A stretch of DNA of 64,000 nt, taken from assembly GCF_004122105.1 (NCBI RefSeq), contig NZ_SBKN01000001.1, positions 682,001 through 746,000 on the forward strand, written 5' to 3'. This stretch comes from Flavobacterium stagni. Lineage in GTDB: Bacteria > Bacteroidota > Bacteroidia > Flavobacteriales > Flavobacteriaceae. Position 1 is the first letter of the stretch. Each line of letters starts with the position of its first letter. This document shows positions 35,801 through 43,548 of this stretch, piece by piece. The notes beneath the pieces are model-generated. The model made no database searches. It was given only the letters and a program-made list of their open reading frames with translations, and had not been told where the DNA came from. A program made the position numbers and the translations under genes.

Positions 35801-36238
35801 CGAAATCTTTAAGGTGTTTTTCTCCAATTCCTTTTTGGTCACCACTTTCTCAAACAACGCTTCTGCATACGAAACAATGATGGCGGGCTTTTTGCGCGAA
35901 TTGATGCGGTTCAAAACCTCGGCGCGCAACAAGATATTGGCGTTATCCGTTTCCTCAATTTGGTAAGGACGACGGTACGAACCCGGATAAAACAACACAT
36001 CTTGTTCGTTGATCAATTGCTCCAAATCGTTGAGGTAGTAAGCTGCTTCTTCTTTGTCGTTAAATAACAGCAAAAAAGGACGATCGGCTTTCTCAAAAAG
36101 GGCTTGGATTACAAACGAAAGGGCAGACCCCACCAACCCACGAGCGTTAATTTTGACATCGCGATGTTCTAGGGCTTGGGCAATAAGTTGGACTTTTGGC
36201 GCATTTTGATACACCGAAAGTAGCGTTTGCTTACTCAA
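32882..36238 (-). CDS. mfd: Transcription-repair coupling factor Mfd
   Basis: An 1118-aa superfamily 2 translocase that removes RNA polymerase stalled at DNA lesions and recruits UvrA. In order: a UvrB-like N-terminal part (FYPGSYRRPYQIEETDNANILLRAE); the RNA-polymerase-interaction/CarD-like domain (TVGDYVTHIDHGIGKFGGL, around residue 435); Walker A GDVGFGKTEVAIRAAF around residue 590; DEEQ box LLIIDEEQKFGV; motif III LTATPIPRTLQFS; motif VI HQMRGRVGRSNKKAFCY; and a C-terminal TRCF domain. Length is normal. Confidence 0.97.
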   Translation of the reverse strand: MSKQTLLSVYQNAPKVQLIAQALEHRDVKINARGLVGSALSFVIQALFEKADRPFLLLFNDKEEAAYYLNDLEQLINEQDVLFYPGSYRRPYQIEETDNANILLRAEVLNRINSRKKPAIIVSYAEALFEKVVTKKELEKNTLKISVNDKTSIDFINEVLFEYNFKRVDFVTEPGEFSVRGGIVDVFSFSNDNPYRIEFFGNEVDSIRSFDVETQLSIEKLKKISIIPNVENKFFEENRESFLDYIDESTVLFLQHTEVLGQQLDKLFAKATEAFGKLEAGIRHVSPEELFINQAFFMKRADRFSVVELSNQPHFNADKTVPFLMQPQPSFNKQFDLLLNNLGENHFNGFKNYLFCSNENQANRFHDIFEDIDEQNHESVRKQYNTVVFPLYQGFVDEENQIACYTDHQIFERYHRFNLKNGYSKKQTITLKELTSLTVGDYVTHIDHGIGKFGGLQKIQVDGKTQEAIKLVYADNDIVYVSIHSLHKISKYNGKDGTPPKIYKLGSNAWKVLKQKTKARVKHIAFNLIQLYAKRRTEKGFACAPDSYLQKELESSFIYEDTPDQYKATQDVKADMENDRPMDRLVCGDVGFGKTEVAIRAAFKAVDNGKQVAVLVPTTILAYQHYRTFSERLKELPVTIHYLNRFKTTKQKNETLKLLEEGRVDIIIGTHQLVNKDVKFKDLGLLIIDEEQKFGVNVKDKLKTISHTVDTLTLTATPIPRTLQFSLMAARDLSVITTPPPNRYPIETQVVRFHEDLIRDAVSYEIQRNGQVFFIHNRIENIKEVAGMIQRLVPDARIGIGHGQMDGKKLEELMLAFMNGEFDVLVATSIIESGLDVPNANTIFINNANNFGLSDLHQMRGRVGRSNKKAFCYFITPPYSAMTDDARKRIHALEQFSELGSGFNIAMKDLEIRGAGDLLGGEQSGFINEIGFETYQKIMNEAIEELKENEFKDLYQEENDAETKEYVKDLQIDTDFELLFPDEYVNNITERLNLYNELSAIKDIKTLEEYEQRLVDRFGPLPKPAKALINSIRIKWKATQLGIEKLILKQDKMVGYFIGDQQSDFYQTNRFMQILEYVQRNGNICKIKEKQTKNGLRLLITFEQVKSIHKALELIEKL

Positions 36239-36241
36239 AAC

Positions 36242-36820
36242 TTAGTGATTTATAGGCGTGTTGGGAATCGCACGCGTGGTGTCTTTCATTTTTTGGAAAT
36301 CCGGTTCACCTTCTTCACGCGGAATTAAACTGCGTTGCACAATTTCTTCCAACTGTAATTGTAAATATTCAATTTCGGTATTGACTTCACCCACCAATTG
36401 CACCACTTTGTCGTCGGGGATTTGGTTGAGATGAATGTACAAATCCATACTTTTTAATTTGGTATTGATCACCATAATGCGGGCGCGAACTTGCGGCTTG
36501 TTGAACTCCTGCGGAACGCCCAGCAATAATTCATTGGATTTAGCCACCAAAACTGTTGCTTTTTTCTGGAAAGCACTCAGCGTACTTTTGGGCTTTTGAT
36601 TGACTTCCCTCAAAAAGTTACGCCACTCATTCCAAGTGCCAATACGCGCCATGGTTTGGGGTTCCATAGGAGCAATGTCAAATTCCCAACCCCGATTAAT
36701 CGTGTTGAAAATGGCTTCCTTCTTTTTTGCTTCTTTTTGTTGTTCAATCAATAACGTACTGTTGTCGTTTTGACAACTCATCCAAAGTACCGAACAAAAG
36801 AATACCCAACGTAGTTTCAT
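36242..36820 (-). CDS. Hypothetical lipoprotein upstream of mfd
   Basis: A 192-aa protein with a lipoprotein signal (MKLRWVFFCSVLWMSC, Cys at residue 16). The mature part is helical and charged (EQQKEAKKKEAIFNTINRGWEFDI; LVGEVNTEIEYLQLQLEEIVQRS, possible coiled coil). It ends with a Pro/Asn tail. No family is recognised. It lies 3 bp before mfd on the same strand and is almost certainly co-transcribed. Confidence 0.75.
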   Translation of the reverse strand: MKLRWVFFCSVLWMSCQNDNSTLLIEQQKEAKKKEAIFNTINRGWEFDIAPMEPQTMARIGTWNEWRNFLREVNQKPKSTLSAFQKKATVLVAKSNELLLGVPQEFNKPQVRARIMVINTKLKSMDLYIHLNQIPDDKVVQLVGEVNTEIEYLQLQLEEIVQRSLIPREEGEPDFQKMKDTTRAIPNTPINH

Positions 36821-36929
36821 GGTGTGCGTTTATGCCCTGCAAAAATAAGAAACTAGTTTGGAGTAATTGAGTTAAACATTTGGTAAGTTTTGAAGTACAT
36901 CCTCTATACCTTACCACTTCCAATTAAAA

Positions 36930-36960
36930 AAGGAACCCCGAATTGCTTCAAGGTTCCTTT
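36930..36960 (-). terminator. Terminator of the SQR-like gene
   Basis: AAGGAACC...GGTTCCTT stem with a T6 run on the minus strand, 26 bp after the stop. Confidence 0.75.
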
Positions 36961-36985
36961 TCTTCCATCGGGTTTAGAGTGCAAC

Positions 36986-38188
36986 TTATGGGAGGTAAGA
37001 AAATCCGCGGCGTGTTTTCCAGAGGAAGTATTTTTCTAATAATATTTTAGAGAAATCATACAACACATTAGGGATCATCAATGCAATGGTGCGGGGTTTA
37101 AATAAATGATTGGAAAAAATAATCACTTCTTTTTTGCCACAGTCCATGATGCAAACGCCGGGAATTTTACCCCACGCTTTTTCTTTTAATTTTTGTTCTC
37201 CGCGTGAAACACGAAGAATATTTTCAGCTACGATTTTACCCGTTTCATCAGAGGGATACCCTGTTTTGGGTGAAGCAAAAGGAACTTTCGCTGGAGTAAA
37301 AGGGAGTTTTACATCAACTGCAATACCTGCTGCCCAAACATTGGGGAGTTCGCGGTGACGGTAATCATCACCAACCGGAATATATCCGTTGGGTGTCGCC
37401 AATAAACTGGGAGAATGTGTCACAAAATCAACCCCAATAAACGGCGGCATTAACATCGTGAAACGGGATTCCAATACAGTGCCATCTGTGAGAATGACTT
37501 GGTCTTCTTTCACTTCACCAATGCCCACTTGCGTATGGAAATGAATGTTAAACATCTTCATAAACCCTTTCAACATACTTTCTGCTAAAGGCATGCCGTC
37601 TATACCAAAGTGACCCAAATAATCTTCGGGTGTCACCCAGTGCAAATCGACTTTCTTACGAATGTTTTGTTCGCGCAGCCATTTTTCCATATTGAATAAA
37701 AATTCATAGGCAGCACCCATACAACCCGCGTTTTGTGTGGCACCAATAACTACTGGCCCTGGATTCTTTTTGAATTCTTCTAAGGCTTTTCGGGTTTTCA
37801 TCGCACCGTTGGGCGTGCCAATGTAGTGGGCAAATTCTTCTACCCCTGGCGCAATGTCGTATTTCACTTTTGGTCCTGTAGCTACCACCAAATGATCGTA
37901 AGCAAACTCACCTTTATCGGTAACCACAAGTTGTTTTTGCGTATCAACGGTTAGGGCTTCGGCTTGAACAAACTCTACACCTTTACGTTGTAAAATGGTA
38001 TCTTTTCGAAAAGAAATGTCTTTAATATCTCTTCGTTTAAAAGGTACCCAAATCAAAGAAGGGATGAAAAGGAATAGGGGAGATTTGTCAATTAAAATCA
38101 CACGATGTTCGTTTTTCCCTTTGCGTTTTAATTCCAATGCGGCGGTCATTCCTGCAAAACTTCCACCAACGATTACTGTAGTTTTCAT
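36986..38188 (-). CDS. Sulfide:quinone oxidoreductase-like FAD protein
   Basis: A 400-aa flavoprotein of the SQR/NDH-2 superfamily. The FAD motif is VIVGGSFAGMTAALELKRKG, with the second block LVVATGPKVKYDIAPG. Sulfide oxidation in SQRs needs redox Cys. Cys residues occur in NAGCMGAAYEF (about residue 160) and GVCIMDCGKKEV (about residues 345-350), matching two of the usual positions. The C-terminus (FSKILLEKYFLWKTRRGFSYLP) looks like a membrane-surface helix. Oxidation of sulfide with electrons passed to quinone is the likely role; an NDH-2-like activity is not excluded. Confidence 0.82.
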   Translation of the reverse strand: MKTTVIVGGSFAGMTAALELKRKGKNEHRVILIDKSPLFLFIPSLIWVPFKRRDIKDISFRKDTILQRKGVEFVQAEALTVDTQKQLVVTDKGEFAYDHLVVATGPKVKYDIAPGVEEFAHYIGTPNGAMKTRKALEEFKKNPGPVVIGATQNAGCMGAAYEFLFNMEKWLREQNIRKKVDLHWVTPEDYLGHFGIDGMPLAESMLKGFMKMFNIHFHTQVGIGEVKEDQVILTDGTVLESRFTMLMPPFIGVDFVTHSPSLLATPNGYIPVGDDYRHRELPNVWAAGIAVDVKLPFTPAKVPFASPKTGYPSDETGKIVAENILRVSRGEQKLKEKAWGKIPGVCIMDCGKKEVIIFSNHLFKPRTIALMIPNVLYDFSKILLEKYFLWKTRRGFSYLP

Positions 38189-38270
38189 AACCCAATGATT
38201 TTATAGTGTAAAGGTACACTTACAAAATGGCGTGGTCGGTGACTTGTGTTACATAGGGAGGTAGTTTTGA

Positions 38271-38301
38271 GACATTAGTCTTTAGACGTTGGACGTTAGT
38301 C
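38271..38301 (+). repeat. Heptamer repeat patch (GACGTTA)
   Basis: GACATTA-GTCTTTA-GACGTTG-GACGTTA-GTC: consecutive 7-bp units. The gap 38189-38598 has no gene. It also holds a direct repeat TCAAGTGCCTT (around 38358 and 38432) and two further patches. Confidence 0.65.
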
Positions 38302-38446
38302 AATAGTAATTGATTTTAGGCCTAATTTTTATAAGGCAGCACACGTTGGGTATTCTATCAAGTGCCTTCCCGTTTTCGCCTTTATCTCCCTTCCGATGGT
38401 CGGGAGGATGCCGGCTCTACCGGGGCTGTAGTCAAGTGCCTTTTTT

Positions 38447-38514
38447 AATGAGCCAATGAGCCAATGTGTCAATTAGTCAATGTGTCGATGTGCCAATAAG
38501 CCAATAATTCAATG
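38447..38514 (+). repeat. Octamer repeat patch (AATGWGYC)
   Basis: Eight and a half consecutive 8-bp units, AATGAGCC twice and then degenerate forms such as AATGTGTC, AATTAGTC and AATAAGCC. Confidence 0.75.
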
Positions 38515-38552
38515 TTTCCTATCCATATTCATCTTTTTTGTACCTTTCAAAA

Positions 38553-38587
38553 GTCTAACGTCTAATGTCCAACGTCTAACGTCTAAA
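38553..38587 (+). repeat. Heptamer repeat patch (GTCTAAC)
   Basis: GTCTAAC-GTCTAAT-GTCCAAC-GTCTAAC-GTCTAAA. The unit is the reverse complement of the heptamer at 38271-38301 (GTTAGAC in cyclic form), so the two patches are an inverted pair around 38.4 kb. It ends 11 bp before the next ATG. Confidence 0.75.
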
Positions 38588-38598
38588 ATTCTACACCC

Positions 38599-39078
38599 AT
38601 GAAACACCTTTTCCTTTTCCTCACGACTATCGCTTTGGCGCAAACCCCAAAAGAAGCGGTCAATCAATTACTGGACAATTGGCACAGAGCGGCAGCTACG
38701 GCCAACTTCAACGCGTACTTTGATGCAATGGATGACGAATCGATTTTTATCGGTACCGATGCTACAGAAAATTGGGACAAAAACGCATTCAAAGCTTTTG
38801 CTAAACCCTATTTTGATAAAGGGAAAGCTTGGAACTTTACCGCTTTGGAACGTCATATCTTTTTTTCTGCCGATGGCAAAATGGCGTGGTTTGACGAATT
38901 GCTTAACACCCAAATGAAGATTTGTCGCGGAAGTGGTGTGCTGGTATTAACTCCGCAAGGATGGAAAATCAAACACTATGTTCTGTCCATGACCATACCC
39001 AACGACACCACCGATGCCGTAATCAAAATAAAAGCACCACTGGAAGACCCTATAATCCAGCAGCTTTCTAAAAAATAA
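38599..39078 (+). CDS. Exported SnoaL-like/NTF2-fold protein
   Basis: A 159-aa protein with a short signal peptide (MKHLFLFLTTIALAQ) and an NTF2-like cone fold: AVNQLLDNWHRAAATANFNAYFDAMDDESIFIGTDATENWDKNAFKAF, then GKMAWFDELLNTQ and GWKIKHYVLSMTIPND. These are typical of the SnoaL_3 / nuclear transport factor 2 group. No catalytic residues can be assigned. It is a single gene with its own terminator. Confidence 0.82.
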   Translation: MKHLFLFLTTIALAQTPKEAVNQLLDNWHRAAATANFNAYFDAMDDESIFIGTDATENWDKNAFKAFAKPYFDKGKAWNFTALERHIFFSADGKMAWFDELLNTQMKICRGSGVLVLTPQGWKIKHYVLSMTIPNDTTDAVIKIKAPLEDPIIQQLSKK

Positions 39079-39079
39079 G

Positions 39080-39103
39080 AGTTCCTTCGGGAACTTTTTT
39101 TTA
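39080..39103 (+). terminator. Terminator of the SnoaL-like gene
   Basis: AGTTCC-ttcg-GGAACT (a stable UUCG tetraloop), then T8. Confidence 0.85.
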
Positions 39104-39164
39104 TTCGGATAAAACCGACTTTTATTTTTCTCCGTATATGCTTTAGAAACAAAAACTAAAACAC

Positions 39165-39590
39165 ATGAAAAGGAAAAAATTAAAAGTGATTATAGGTTCG
39201 CTGCTCGGCACCTTTTTGCTCCTGTTTATAGTCTTGGTAGCCCATATTGCTACCGCCAAACCTATCGAGAATGCCCACATACAAATTAGTCGTATCGATT
39301 TCGATAAACCCTTAGATACGACTATGGCTTCTCAGATCAAAGACCAACTCCATGCCATCCCCGGTGTGAAAAGCGACATTATTGTGAAAAATAATGTAGT
39401 GGTCTATTTTCATGATAACACGGTGGCCAACTCCCAACAAGTTTTTGACCAATTGATGAAAAAAGGCGATTACAAAGCACAGCGCTTTGTGGTACCTGCA
39501 GAATTGGCCAACGCACAAGTGTGCCCCGTGATTAAAAAAGACAGTTGGAGCTACCGCTTCTCGTCTTTCGTTCAAGGAATCTTTAATTAA
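39165..39590 (+). CDS. Membrane-anchored HMA-like protein without CxxC
   Basis: A 141-aa protein with an N-terminal membrane anchor at about residues 8-30 (VIIGSLLGTFLLLFIVLVAHIATA). The following beta-alpha-beta pattern (ISRIDFDKPLDTTMASQIKDQLHAIPGVKSDIIVKNNVVVYFHDNTVANSQQVFDQL) resembles a heavy-metal-associated fold. The metal-binding CxxC is absent; only one Cys (AQVCPVI) is present near the C-terminus. It precedes the haemoglobin-like lipoprotein by 17 bp, so they are probably co-transcribed. Confidence 0.7.
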   Translation: MKRKKLKVIIGSLLGTFLLLFIVLVAHIATAKPIENAHIQISRIDFDKPLDTTMASQIKDQLHAIPGVKSDIIVKNNVVVYFHDNTVANSQQVFDQLMKKGDYKAQRFVVPAELANAQVCPVIKKDSWSYRFSSFVQGIFN

Positions 39591-39607
39591 CACAAAAATA
39601 AATTGCT

Positions 39608-40195
39608 ATGAAATTTTTGAAACAAACCTCCCTCGTAGCTGTATTGATTGCAGCCGCTTTTGCCACTTCATGTAGTAATGATGATGACAATAGCACTCCC
39701 GCGAAACCTTCCATCTATGCACGTTTAGGCGGAACCACTATGGTGTCTGACCCTGATAATCCAGGTCAAATGATCGAACAAGGTCGCTTGAGCTACCGTA
39801 AAGTAGTGAACTCAACAGTGGGTCTTATTGTAGCCGATATTCAAGCCGGTGCTTCGGGTAATCTTGGTGCGCACTTTGCTCCTGTATTGGCAGAAGTAGG
39901 TGCAGGAAACACCACCAACTTGGCTATTTTGGTTGACAACTTGACCGATTTCTTCTCCTTCAACACTGGAGGAACCAATCCTGTGAATACATACAATGGA
40001 TTGAACATGGTGGATGCACACAACCCGGCTACGAATCCACGTATGGGTGTGAAATCAACTAGTGCCAATTATGACAAATTTGTAGGGTATGTAGGCGCTG
40101 CAGCACAACAAAATGGTGTAGCCGCTAATACCGAATTATATACCGATATCGTTGCGGTATTGGAATCGTTACGAGCGCCTATTGTTCAACAATAG
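39608..40195 (+). CDS. Lipoprotein resembling a group 1 truncated haemoglobin
   Basis: A 195-aa lipoprotein (MKFLKQTSLVAVLIAAAFATSC, Cys22) followed by an acidic spacer (SNDDDNS). The rest can be laid over truncated haemoglobin group 1: start SIYARLGGTTMV (family YxRLGG), a proximal-His-like segment NGLNMVDAHNPATNPRMGVKSTSANYDKFVGYVGAA, then a terminal helix. An insertion follows the LGG motif and a 6-residue insertion follows the His. Haem binding is plausible but not shown. Probably exported and attached to a membrane. It is coupled to the HMA-like gene upstream. Confidence 0.68.
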   Translation: MKFLKQTSLVAVLIAAAFATSCSNDDDNSTPAKPSIYARLGGTTMVSDPDNPGQMIEQGRLSYRKVVNSTVGLIVADIQAGASGNLGAHFAPVLAEVGAGNTTNLAILVDNLTDFFSFNTGGTNPVNTYNGLNMVDAHNPATNPRMGVKSTSANYDKFVGYVGAAAQQNGVAANTELYTDIVAVLESLRAPIVQQ

Positions 40196-40213
40196 TAGTT
40201 TTTGTTTAGAGTG

Positions 40214-40244
40214 AAAAGGCCTCCCTAGGGAGGCCTTTTTGATT
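40214..40244. terminator. Bidirectional terminator
   Basis: A nearly perfect palindrome, AAAAGGCCTCCC-TA-GGGAGGCCTTTT, plus T-run, between the convergent haemoglobin-like and dehydrogenase genes. Confidence 0.9.
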
Positions 40245-40247
40245 TTG

Positions 40248-41189
40248 TTATTTTCGTAAGTTGTCCAACATCACTTGGGTCATTGCACTCATGTTGTATT
40301 CGTGTTTCCAACCCCAATCGGATCTTGCACTTGAATCATCTATACTTGCTGGCCAAGAATCCGCAATCTTTTGACGGAAGTCGGGTTTATAGGTAATCGT
40401 GAAATCCGGAATGTGTTTTGTGATTTCTGCGGCTATTTCTGCCGGAGTAAAACTGATACCCGCTAAGTTGTAGGACGAGCGAATTTTAATCGCCTCCGCA
40501 TCGGCTTGCATGATTTCAATCGTTGCGCGAATGGCATCTTCCATATACATCATCGGAAGTTTGGAATCATCGCGTAAAAAACATTCGTATTTCCCGTCCT
40601 CCAAAGCTTTGTGGTAAATGTCAACCGCATAATCGGTGGTACCACCTCCTGGTTCGGAGGTCCAACTGATTAAGCCGGGGTAACGGATACTACGCACATC
40701 GACGCCGTATTGGTGGTGGTAGTATTCGCACCAGCGTTCGCCCGTTTGTTTCGAAATACCGTATACGGTGGTCGGTTCCATAATGGTATACTGAGGCGTG
40801 TTTTCTCTCGGCGTAGTTGGGCCAAATACCGCAATACTCGAGGGCCAAAAGATCTTTTTGATTTTTCCGGCTTTCGCCAAATTCAACACGTGAAACAAGG
40901 AATTCATGTTCAAATCCCAGGCAAAAGCAGGGTTCTTTTCTGCCGTAGCCGAAAGTAATGCCGCCATCAAATACACGTCGGTAATCTGGTATTTCTCAAT
41001 TAAATGTTCGATTTGATTGTAGTCAAGCGCGTTGACAACTTCAAAAATACCCGTATTCACAATGTCGTTGTTGAGCTTCCGAATATCCGAAGCCACAACA
41101 TTGTCAACACCGTATTGTGCACGTAGTTGTGTCGTCAATTCAGTACCTATCTGTCCACAGGCACCAATGATTAAAATTTTTGTGGTCAT
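40248..41189 (-). CDS. SDR-type L-threonine 3-dehydrogenase
   Basis: A 313-aa extended SDR (UDP-galactose-epimerase-like) that oxidises L-threonine to 2-amino-3-ketobutyrate. The Rossmann start is KILIIGACGQIGTELTTQL, the catalytic pair is YGISKQTGE (YxxxK), and Ser is in WPSSIAVFGP. The phrase TSEPGGGTTDYAVDIYHKALEDG is characteristic of this threonine dehydrogenase group. No kbl partner is adjacent. A TATCTTTG -7 box lies on the minus strand at 41210-41217. Confidence 0.9.
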   Translation of the reverse strand: MTTKILIIGACGQIGTELTTQLRAQYGVDNVVASDIRKLNNDIVNTGIFEVVNALDYNQIEHLIEKYQITDVYLMAALLSATAEKNPAFAWDLNMNSLFHVLNLAKAGKIKKIFWPSSIAVFGPTTPRENTPQYTIMEPTTVYGISKQTGERWCEYYHHQYGVDVRSIRYPGLISWTSEPGGGTTDYAVDIYHKALEDGKYECFLRDDSKLPMMYMEDAIRATIEIMQADAEAIKIRSSYNLAGISFTPAEIAAEITKHIPDFTITYKPDFRQKIADSWPASIDDSSARSDWGWKHEYNMSAMTQVMLDNLRK

Positions 41190-41209
41190 GTAGTGGTTTG
41201 TTTGTAGGG

Positions 41210-41217
41210 CAAAGATA
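41210..41217 (-). promoter_or_regulatory. Candidate -7 box of the threonine dehydrogenase gene
   Basis: TATCTTTG on the minus strand is a full match to TAnnTTTG, 21 nt before the ATG. The first TTG upstream is only 14 nt away. Confidence 0.45.
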
Positions 41218-41228
41218 GGAGATTAATG

Positions 41229-41291
41229 TTTCAAGTTTAATGTTTCAAGTTTCAAGTTTAGACGGTAGACTTTAGACATTAGTCGTTAGAA
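41229..41291 (+). repeat. Heptamer repeat patch, nine units
   Basis: TTTCAAG, TTTAATG, TTTCAAG, TTTCAAG, TTTAGAC, GGTAGAC, TTTAGAC, ATTAGTC, GTTAGAA: nine 7-bp units in register, the consensus shifting from TTTCAAG to TTTAGAC half-way. Confidence 0.75.
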
Positions 41292-41348
41292 AGAAATGAA
41301 TAGGAATGGAAGGTTTTTAAGTTAACACGTCAATAGAAAGATTCATTT

Positions 41349-41396
41349 TCAAATCTTCAAATTCTCAAATCTTCAAATTTTCAAATTTTCAAATCA
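41349..41396 (+). repeat. Octamer repeat patch (TCAAATYT)
   Basis: Six 8-bp units (TCAAATCT, TCAAATTC, TCAAATCT, TCAAATTT twice, TCAAATCA) ending 3 bp from the amt stop codon. Confidence 0.75.
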
Positions 41397-41399
41397 AAA

Positions 41400-42737
41400 T
41401 CACACCTTCTCCCCGTGCTGCGACAAGTCCAGTCCCAGTTGTTCGGATTCTTGGCTTACGCGAATAGGAATAAGGAAGTTGGTGAATTTAAAGAGGAGGT
41501 AAGCACCGCCAAAGGTAAAGGCCGACACCAAGACCAAGGCCATCATGTGGTGACCAAACACCGACCAGCAGCCGTAGAGTAGGCTGGCGTTTTCCCCCTG
41601 CGCGAAAAGGGCGGTGAGAATCATTCCCATAATTCCGCCCACTCCGTGACAGGCAAACACATCTAGGGTATCGTCAATTTGTTTTAAGCGTTTCCAGTAC
41701 ACCATGGTGTTGGACACCAGAGCGGTTACAAATCCGAAGAAGATACTCTGCGGAAGGGTCACATACCCCGCGGATGGGGTGATGGCTACGAGTCCGACCA
41801 CAGCGCCAATACACGCGCCGAGGGCCGAAACCTTGCGTCCGTTCAATCGGTCAAAGAATACCCAAGTGAGCATGGCAGCCGCAGAGGCCACGGTAGTAGT
41901 CGCAAAAGCAAGTGCGGCGGTAGCGTTGGCGGCGAGGGCAGAACCCGCATTGAATCCAAACCAGCCAAACCAGAGGAGTCCGGTGCCGAGCAGCACAAAC
42001 GGAATGTTGGTCGGAATATGTTCGCTATTTTGGCGTTTTCCCAAAACGATTACCCCTGCCAGTGCGGCAAACCCGGCGCTCATGTGAACGACGGTGCCGC
42101 CGGCAAAATCCTTCACACCGAAATAGCCGCCGAGGAGGCCGTGAGGGTGCCAAATCATGTGGCATAACGGTGCGTAGATGAGTAGGGTGAACAAAGCGAT
42201 AAATAAAAGAAACGAGATAAAGCGTATGCGTTCGGCCAGCGCTCCCGTAATGATAGCGGGCGTGATGACGGCAAATTTCATTTGAAACAACGCATACAAA
42301 ATAAAGGGAAGCGTACTTCCGAGTGATTTATGAGGCAAAAAGGAGACCTGGTCAAAGAAGGCAAAGTCGGTTGGGTTGCCAAAAAGGCCGTAGTATTTCC
42401 CGTCAAGGGTAATGCCAATGGGGTCACCAAAGGACAGACTAAACCCAACAACCACCCAAATCAAACTGATTACACCCAAACAGATAAAACTTTTGAGCAT
42501 GGTGGAGATCACGTTCTTCTTGCCCACCATTCCGCCGTAGAAGAACGACAGTCCGGGGGTCATGAGTAGCACCAAACAGGAAGAAGTAAGAATCCAAGCG
42601 ATATCGGCGGTTTGGAGTTGGTCGGTGGAGCCAAAGGTAGCCCCAACGACGGGTTCGGCATGCGGCCAAACGAGTCCGGCGATCGCTACGACCGTAATCA
42701 TGACAAATGCGGAGATCCAACGTTTTTCTAATCCCAT
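41400..42737 (-). CDS. amt: Ammonium transporter Amt
   Basis: A 445-aa inner-membrane ammonium channel. An extra N-terminal hydrophobic segment precedes TADIAWILTSSCLVLLMTPGLSFFYGGM, the family start. The pore histidines are in FAGGTVVHMSAG and DVFACHGVGGIMGM. WFGWFGFNAGSALAANA is also diagnostic. The C-terminus is short and hydrophilic. No glnK partner lies next to it in this window. Confidence 0.96.
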   Translation of the reverse strand: MGLEKRWISAFVMITVVAIAGLVWPHAEPVVGATFGSTDQLQTADIAWILTSSCLVLLMTPGLSFFYGGMVGKKNVISTMLKSFICLGVISLIWVVVGFSLSFGDPIGITLDGKYYGLFGNPTDFAFFDQVSFLPHKSLGSTLPFILYALFQMKFAVITPAIITGALAERIRFISFLLFIALFTLLIYAPLCHMIWHPHGLLGGYFGVKDFAGGTVVHMSAGFAALAGVIVLGKRQNSEHIPTNIPFVLLGTGLLWFGWFGFNAGSALAANATAALAFATTTVASAAAMLTWVFFDRLNGRKVSALGACIGAVVGLVAITPSAGYVTLPQSIFFGFVTALVSNTMVYWKRLKQIDDTLDVFACHGVGGIMGMILTALFAQGENASLLYGCWSVFGHHMMALVLVSAFTFGGAYLLFKFTNFLIPIRVSQESEQLGLDLSQHGEKV

Positions 42738-42893
42738 ACCCTTGTGTTGTGTAGGGTAAAATTACAAAACAAACAGCATTTTAATAAAAATAGAATCAAA
42801 AATTAGGGGGTGTTGTTTCATTTTTGTGAGTTTATCAAAAAAGAAGGTGTTTTTTTATAGGGTTGTAAATTCGAAAACGATTTTTTTATGGTA

Positions 42894-42921
42894 GTCGTTA
42901 GACTTTGGACTTTAGACGTTA
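42894..42921 (+). repeat. Heptamer repeat patch (GACTTTA/GACGTTA)
   Basis: GTCGTTA-GACTTTG-GACTTTA-GACGTTA, the same unit family as 38271 and 41257. The gap 42738-43548 holds no gene, only repeats. Confidence 0.7.
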
Positions 42922-42948
42922 GAATGTAAAGGAATTCACAACGGATTA

Positions 42949-43120
42949 CTGATAGCTAATTGCTGATCACTGACCACTGTTGACTGCTCAGCAGCTCAGC
43001 AGCTAAGATTCTCAGCAGCTTTCAAACCCCTTTCCTTTTGTATTCCTCCCATTCTCGTTCCATTTTGAAGCTATTCATGTTGCCTTTTACCTAAGGTTTA
43101 GTGGCACAACTGTGGCACAA
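42949..43120 (+). repeat. Repeat cluster: 7-bp then 8-bp units, plus 11-bp repeat beyond
   Basis: 42949-42983 is CTGATAG-CTAATTG-CTGATCA-CTGACCA-CTGTTGA (period 7). It runs into CTCAGCAG-CTCAGCAG-CTAAGATT-CTCAGCAG at 42987-43118 (read as 42987-43018, period 8). Separately, 43101-43133 contains GTGGCACAACT, GTGGCACAACC and GTGGCAGAACC (period 11). Confidence 0.65.
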
Positions 43121-43179
43121 CCGTGGCAGAACCCCGAAGTAAACCGCAAGATGACTGGGAGAAGACTGGAGTAATTTTG

Positions 43180-43253
43180 GTTGTCGGTTGTTGGTTGTCG
43201 GTTGGAAACGGGAGTGATTAGTGACTAGACTGATGACTTACGACTGATGACTA
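43180..43253 (+). repeat. Heptamer repeat patches (GTTGTCG and GACTGAT)
   Basis: GTTGTCG-GTTGTTG-GTTGTCG at 43180-43200, then GTGATTA-GTGACTA-GACTGAT-GACTTAC-GACTGAT at 43214-43248. Both have period 7. Confidence 0.65.
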
Positions 43254-43379
43254 TTCTTTCCTCTTACTTCACATCCACAAGCATCCTTAATTCATAAATC
43301 CTATTTTTTGAAACCTTTAGAACGGGTTAGGGTAAAGGTAAGGTAAAGGTAACCTAAAGGATACCATTAGGTAACCACG

Positions 43380-43423
43380 AGGTTAGTACGGAGTTAGTAC
43401 GGGGTTAGTCCGAGGTTAGTCCG
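43380..43423 (+). repeat. 11-bp tandem repeat (RGGTTAGTMCG)
   Basis: Four units: AGGTTAGTACG, GAGTTAGTACG, GGGTTAGTCCG, AGGTTAGTCCG. Just upstream, 43325-43375 has GGTAAAGGTAAGG-type short repeats. Confidence 0.7.
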
Positions 43424-43548
43424 AGTAGTAGGTTGGGTGGTGGTGGATAAATTAGATGTTTGATTCTGTTAGGTAGTTGTATAAATTATCTTCAACGGGA
43501 ACATTCAATTTGAAAATCATTACTAATTATATCTTAATTTACATTTTT

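Noticed and set aside
38447..38514. Possible CRISPR array
   Set aside because: Units are 8 bp without spacers and no cas genes are nearby. None of the repeat patches has repeat-spacer geometry.
42869..42884. Half-match to the LacI operator (CGAAAACGATTTTT)
   Set aside because: Only one arm fits. The palindrome is broken and no gene of the regulon is adjacent.
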